64,000 bases of DNA from Uranotaenia lowii. Lineage: Eukaryota > Arthropoda > Insecta > Diptera > Culicidae. The notes under the pieces are model-generated. The model saw only the letters and a list, made by a program, of their open reading frames with translations. It was not told the DNA's origin and did not search any database. The stretch is from contig NC_073693.1 in assembly GCF_029784155.1 (NCBI RefSeq), forward strand, positions 332,076,592 to 332,140,591, in the 5' to 3' direction. A program made the position numbers and the translations under genes. This document shows positions 58,201 through 64,000 of this stretch, piece by piece. Every line of letters begins with the position of its first letter. Position 1 is the stretch's first letter.

Positions 58201-58810
58201 GAGAAAAAATGAAATAAAAGCAATTACGATCGCTTGGAGCATAAAACAGAAATTGAATTAAACTTTTGGCTTTGCTTTTTTGATGTATCGCCCGTTTGAG
58301 AAGATGAATTTCATTTTCCGATAGAGGGAAAAAAGTGACCGTGTGATTGTCAATTTTCTAGTCATTGCCATAGAAAAAGGTGAACATTCGTTAAAAGTAT
58401 TGATTGAATTTTTCGATTTGTTTTGAGTCGTACAATACCCTAGAACGTTCCCAGAATGATGACTCCCGTTTATCATTTTAACGTGAAACATTTCTGTTGA
58501 AATTTTATGAGGATATCATTTGCACTTGACCGAGACGTTTCCATCGTTGAATGCAGTTGATCACTTGTCATAGCTCGGAACAACAAACTGAACACACTCA
58601 GCCTTTTTTTGTTGACTTTCTTCCCCTTGATGTTTGTTATGTAGGCAACTGCTGGTACATACGATTGACAAGACAATCGATTCCCGCCGGCGAAACAATA
58701 TCACATATCAATAACACTTCTCTTGCAGTTAAGTACTGTGAGGTTGATCTGTCGTTCACATAAAAATTGTTGATTATTTGAATGAATTATTGGAAGTTTT
58801 ATGAATTCTT

Positions 58811-59000
58811 AAGCCTAGTCCACACTAGGCAACTTGGACTGCGATTTCGGTTGCTGAGACTTGTTTTTGTTTACATTTGCATCTCGTCTCGTCTCAAGTC
58901 TCCCGACAAGTATGGGAGACCTTCAGCAACCAAGATGTAAACATAAACAAGTCTCAGCAACCGAAAACGCAGTCCAAGTTGCCTAGTGTGGACTAGGCTT
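58811..59000. mobile_element. 190 bp MITE with 65 bp inverted repeats
   Basis: Arms beginning AAGCCTAGTCCACACTAGGC are mirrored at the right end, with a central unpaired part of about 60 bp. It has no coding capacity. TTA or TA at both borders suggests a 2 to 3 bp target duplication. Confidence 0.75.
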
Positions 59001-62000
59001 TAGAATCAATCCCGGTGACGTACGACCTTTTGAATACCTATCCGGATACCAAAAGCACTATGCAAGGTTTCAGTAGAAACTATCACTATACGACTTCTGC
59101 AGCAGAGCACATCAACAATAACACGTGTAACGTCACTGTCATGGCCCTTCAGGTGCAGAATGTTTCCTCCTTGTTCCTAATAGCTGAAACCTTTTGATAG
59201 CCCATCCAAATTGCAACACACCGAAGTTTGCTCCTTCCAAGAATGTGGTGCGAAATCTGTTGATACCCGGTTTTTCTATTAAGATTATGTTTTCAGGCAA
59301 GTTCCACGAAATACCGTAGACTAATGAAAAACACCAATCAGCTGACCAGCAACCGCTCGAAAGACCGCTCGCTCAACCGTTCGGAATGACAAAATTTAGA
59401 CCGAAATGTGGGGGAGTTGAAATTCCCGTTGCTAAGAATTCACAATTTCACGTTGCTACTCCCGATCCCGACGAATAAACACGACGACGACAATCACGGA
59501 ACAAACGAACGAGCGAGCGCACACGAGCTGCGGACAAAATGTGTGCGAATCTATGGGCTATTCAAACCCAACTGATGATACTCGACGACGACGACGATAC
59601 GATACGATACCAGACCAGGATAGTTCATGACGACGATGATGGGGATTCCTTAGTACCGTCATCATCCATCGTGTGTTATTTGTTGGATCGAAACACTAGG
59701 ATGTTTCGATTTATAAATTTTTAAAATTATAATTTAGAAAATAGAAAATCCATGTTATCTTTTATCTCATCTACATTTAACAATACTCTTGCTGTCTTAA
59801 AAAAAATATAAACAAAACTTCGTAAAATTGTGTCCAAAATCGTCATGTGCTAAGAAATGACACATAGACTCACAGACTCACTTATAGAGCAGTCACATCA
59901 TGATCCGTGACGTCGACGACGTCTCGGCTAGAATGGTGTGCCGCACACAGCAAGCTAAAGTGATTCAGCTTCAGCCTGGGCGAGCGGCAATCGGCATGCA
60001 GCGACAGCGCACGCCACACGAACGACGAGTGAAATGCCGCCATGCCGGCCAAGCAAGCAAGCAAGCAGCAGCAGCAGCAGGTGGTGCTATGAACGACCAA
60101 CCAACCAGTAGACAAACATCAGCTCGTTCTAATGAAAAGCAGAGGTTCTCAGCGAATTGCAGATTGAGCGATAGAGCAGGTAATGAGCCGCGTATCAATC
60201 TTTGATCGCAATTTTCCGACCCCCCGACTCATTACAGCGGTGAAAAGTTTCTATCTACTGGATTACTGTCATCCGTTGAAAAAAAAATATATAAGTAAAA
60301 TGGCAGAGAGGGTGTGCATTGACGTTATTCTTTATCAGAATCAAAAGCCAGGGGTCAACCAAGATGTCTAGAGGAAATCGATAGGTATTTAATTTTCAAC
60401 ATCAAAGGGAAAGTCGAGGAAAATCAATTGTAATAAAATTTGGAAACGTTTTGTGGGCATTTGTCTTAGCTATGTATATGCATTTCAACATGTTTTCAAG
60501 AATTTATGTACAGTCAAAAATCTGAATTCAAAGCAAGACTTTAACACCAAAATTTAAGAATAAATTTTCTTTAGGATTCTTCAAAATTCACACAATAAAA
60601 TTAAAGTCTGAATACACATTTTACTTGTGGTTCGAAGAATTCAATCCCCATTTGACAAATATACTCACGAACTATGCATTTTGGTTTTGTTAGAGAGGTA
60701 AAAAAAGTCTAAAAAATCCGGTAATTTTTTGATGTTTTAGATGTTAAAGGGCTTTTTTGTAAGCAAGCCGCTACAAACTCTAAATCACTCTTAAAAATGT
60801 AACGTGATCAGCAAAAACTGTAAACATCTAGAAACTCCTGAATTAGAAATCTTTGAGGATTGGTAAAGGTCTTTTATGAGGGCCGGATTAAGCCATAGGT
60901 GGGCCCGTTGCAATTTTCTCAGGGGGCCCTCATGATTCTATTTTTTTTTTCAAATGCTATCCCAGAGAATACAAAACATTTTAAACGTGTAAAAGAACTG
61001 GAGATGAGTTCAGAATACTGCCTTCAAATAGCCATGTTGTCTGCGTAGAAGATAGTTCCTGATATCTTCAAATAAAAATTATTAATTAATCACTTGCAAA
61101 CATTGCGGAAGAGTTAAGAAATTTCTCAAAAATGAAAACTCTGATTTGAGCTGCAAAATGCAAAATTTATTTTTTATTTTTTTAATACTCTTACTAAAAT
61201 TCTCTGATTTGACCGGATGACCGGGAAATGACCGGATAGATAAATGATTTTCACACCAACATTGTACGTCTGGTTTGTGCTTCATTAAGAAATATATACC
61301 AAATGACAATAGGAAAGTATCATGAAGATTTGAAACATAATTCAAAAAAATTAACAACATAATAAAATTCAAATAGATACCTTAGATATACCTTATATTT
61401 TAAAGAATTCAAAACTTAAAATCATCTATATTCAGAACCACAATTCAGTGTCTCAAATCTAAATCATAATTTGAAATCAAACAAAATATGAATTTAAAAA
61501 AAAAGAGATTCGAAGTAAAAATCAGAGCCAAAGCTGAAATTGCACCAAATGTGAATTTCAATTTTATATCTTTGAAACACAAAAAAATCTACTTAATGAG
61601 ATGTTCATTGGAAATGGATGAAAATTCAATAAAGAAACTCTGTACTGTCAATTGGTCCAATTTAAGCAACTACAGTTTTTTTTTAAGTTTTCAGGGTTTC
61701 AGGGTTTAAAATTTATAAACCAACGGTAATTTTAGTGATAATGATTAAAAAGTGAAAAGTTATAATAATACCCGGTATTAACCCGGAAAATTGTGAAATT
61801 GTAAAATTGTGAAATCTTTACCATAAAGCTTCTCTGTTCTCTCTTAGCACTGTGAGCCAGTTTTGGCAAAACTAGCTGCTATTTTAGCGAAGTAACCACT
61901 ACTTGGAAAGTATTGTAACAATCATTATTGTGAAAGGCGAATATGAGGAGATGTTTTTCTTTATTTTACCTGTTCTATACAGAATATTCTGACTGACATG

Positions 62001-63514
62001 TTTCGAAAAAAAAAAAAGAAAATTTAAGTGTTTTGCCTCATATTCTTTTTGATTTTTTCGATTTTTCTTTCGAATTCGTTTTTGAATTACTTTTGTCCAG
62101 ATTTTGTGTTGAGAATTTTGAAATTCATTACCAAGATTTTGATATTCTCAGCCCGAAAAATGCGGGAGAACTCCTTCATTGCTTACTCTAGGGAGCCTAC
62201 TTAACTTATTTGAGAGAAAAACTATTCTAGATATTATTTTACGGGGGCTCCTTAAGTTGTTATATTTCTAGTTTTCATTCCGATTGTCTAGTTTTGGTTT
62301 TTTTTCATAGATTTGAAATAGTTGATTGTTAAGTTATTTTAGTAGTAAAACCACTAATAAGCTGATATAACTTCCCCTGCGTAGGAGAAAAATATTCATC
62401 GCCCAGAGCTCCTGGCCTCAACTAGCTCATCATTCCTTAAGCTTCGCTTCCCGATCATGTAATGATAGCAATAGCTAAATTTTGATTTTTTCGTCAATCA
62501 TTCAATTTTTATTTGACAATTTGGAAATATTATTTATGAAGAGTTATGTAACTCAGTTAGTTTGAATTTTATTTTCAATATATCGGATCAATTCTATTCT
62601 TGTTGAAAAAGAGTGTATGATCTTTTAAAAATTTTATCCAAAGGGGAAATTTGAAGAAATCATCTGAAATCTAATAAAATACCTAGACTAAATCGTTCAC
62701 CAGAAGATCCTTTTTTTTAAAAACTGCGTAACTAATTCTTAAAAACTGTTAAACTTTAATTCAATTATATTATGAAATTATTTTTTAATATCCTATTAAG
62801 TTGAATAGTTTTTTTTTAATATGAAGATTTGATTTTCATATGTAGGCATATTTCAAATTTTGTTCCTCAAATTTCAATGCTCAATGAACCTAGTACATTT
62901 CAACCATCGGGACCTTTTTTCATTGGGAGGAAAACATCACAAAAATTGAACACCATAGCAACTTATACTTTTGCACGCAGAAAAATTGAAGCAGGCTTGG
63001 TAGATAATGAAATTTCTATATATTTTTCTACGTGTCATAAGAACACGTGGAGTAATTTTTGAATGCTAGCGCCCCATCACAAACAGTGTATTGGTTGATG
63101 GAAATGTGGTGCAGAGTTATATGAGTTTATCATGCATATGCTCATGCATACTAATGAAACTATATGTCAACGAAAGTTGAAAGATTGCACTTTCTAATGT
63201 ATATATTCTTGTTTTGGTATGCTTGCAACTTTCAGAGATATTGAACAATGAAAACATGCCGTTTTAAAAAGTAATCACCAAAAAAGTGCCATTAAACTTC
63301 AAAATAGTGACTTGACACCTTCAATGAAGTTGTGTACTCTGTTGTGGTATGAGCCTACTTGGTTGAATGATTCGACTGAATCAAAGCAATCGAAAGATTC
63401 CTTTTAATTCAACCACGGTATAACAAACGAAAAATTCGTTTAACTTAATTCGCAGCGAGTTATGAGACAAACTTTGTATGAGAGAGTTGTGACAATTGTA
63501 AAACTACACAACTT
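59001..63514. other. Spacer with a GC-richer unassigned island
   Basis: The island at about 59340-60205 is GC-richer, contains short GACGAC and GATAC runs, and has a donor-like GAGCAG/GTAATG at 60180. It could be a promoter or 5' UTR exon, but no protein was recognised. The rest is A+T-rich. A segment near 60890-60935 (GGCCGGATTAAGCCATAGG) looks like an old element end. Confidence 0.35.
63376..63422 (+). repeat. Partial extra copy of the palindrome arm
   Basis: ACTGAATCAAAGCAATCGAA to CAACCACGGTA repeats the outer arm of the palindrome at 63515-63752 in direct orientation, about 140 bp upstream of it. Confidence 0.7.
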
Positions 63515-63752
63515 CTGAATCAAAGCAATCGAAAGATTCCTTTTAATTCAACCACGGTAAATGAAAAGTTCATATACCAGTATTTCGATAGCAACTTACT
63601 ACCTTCTTCAGTGAACGTTTTCGATTGATAAACTGATATCAATCGAAAACGTTCACTGAAGAAGGTAGTAAGTTGCTATCGAAATACTGGTATATGAACT
63701 TTTCATTTACCGTGGTTGAATTAAAAGGAATCTTTCGATTGCTTTGATTCAG
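63515..63752. repeat. 238 bp near-perfect palindrome
   Basis: Two arms of about 116 bp pair around a 6 nt loop at 63631-63636. The outer arm begins CTGAATCAAAGCAATCG and the inner arm reads GAACGTTTTCGATTGATA. A transcript would form a long hairpin. It is probably a foldback element. Confidence 0.85.
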
Positions 63753-64000
63753 TCCCATGATCACGTTTTTCGAGTTTTAAACCACTGTGTTTTGCACCGC
63801 CCCTCCCCCCTTAATCCAGCCTTGGTTTTAATTATTAGGTTTTGTAAGTTACACTTTACCATCCTTGTGGCATTCGTGTTATATTGAAAAAAAAAGACAA
63901 CCATAATTAGCAAACGAATGTTTCAAGTAGCCTTTTTTAATAGAAATGTCGAAATGGAGCTGATGGAAAACTGTTATCGACTTGAACTTTTTCTTCCCAA
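63753..64000. other. Right edge of the window
   Basis: Non-coding sequence; nothing was recognised in it. Confidence 0.35.

Larger units (their letters stand above)
53807..58490. repeat. Near-perfect 2.34 kb tandem duplication
   Basis: Segment 53807-56148 is repeated at 56149-58490. The only difference I noticed is one T in a T-run near the start. Each copy holds the last 780 bp of the CAGGG element, a short ATGACAAAA remnant, a family-B-like segment and unique A+T-rich sequence. The second copy joins directly at GTGAAACA/AGGTTATTC. Confidence 0.93.

Noticed and set aside
60890..63815. One large DNA transposon with GGCCGGATTAAG-like ends
   Set aside because: The two putative ends are only loosely similar, and no target duplication or transposase was found.

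Overview
This is a transposon-dense nuclear segment from an insect, most likely a nematoceran fly such as a mosquito. The signs are short host introns (52 to 140 bp) beside very long transposon-filled ones, an intact DD37E Tc1/mariner element (a group first described from mosquitoes), copia, gypsy, CR1/Jockey-like and R1-like retrotransposons, and many short inverted-repeat elements with TA target duplications. The species cannot be fixed from the sequence alone.

Host genes lie in the first half. QTRT1, the catalytic subunit of queuine tRNA-ribosyltransferase, runs on + at 411-1803 in four exons. It converges on CCDC25 on - (1885-2640, three exons); their stop codons are only 81 bp apart. From 31156 down to 15950 on - lies the 3' part of a large gene for a single-pass membrane protein. 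Six exons join in phase and encode a glycosylatable extracellular stretch, one membrane helix, a glutamine- and histidine-rich cytoplasmic region, an acidic cluster and a C-terminal T-A-L that fits a class I PDZ ligand. Its introns hold an R1-like LINE nested in a CR1/Jockey-like LINE, the intact DD37E transposon, a hAT-type element with a perfect 8 bp target duplication, and tRNA-like sequences. No other host coding gene was recognised.

The remainder is repeat landscape. Inverted-repeat elements fill 2.9-5.3 kb. A gag-less copia element with a perfect 5 bp target duplication sits at 9785-13217. A 3'-truncated gypsy element with a nearly intact gag lies at 32.3-36.1 kb, inserted in a degenerate GATCCT repeat. 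Next come a CR1/Jockey-like LINE (37.2-39.7 kb), a long-inverted-repeat element (40.3-41.3 kb), a deleted Tc1 with IR/DR-type ends (43.3-44.6 kb), and a minisatellite that flips orientation at its middle (44.6-46.0 kb) beside two antisense LINE fragments.

From 48.66 kb there is a 2.7 kb array of the 9-mer ATGACAAAA. A 3.2 kb element with CAGGG...CCCTG ends and a 6 bp duplication interrupts this array. Its right end and flank were then copied as a nearly perfect 2.34 kb tandem duplication (53.8-58.5 kb). The last 5 kb contains a small inverted-repeat element, a GC-richer unassigned island and a 238 bp palindrome. I found no operon, CRISPR array or clearly new enzymatic system. The noteworthy content is the uncharacterised membrane-protein gene and the readable order of nested insertions and repeat expansions.
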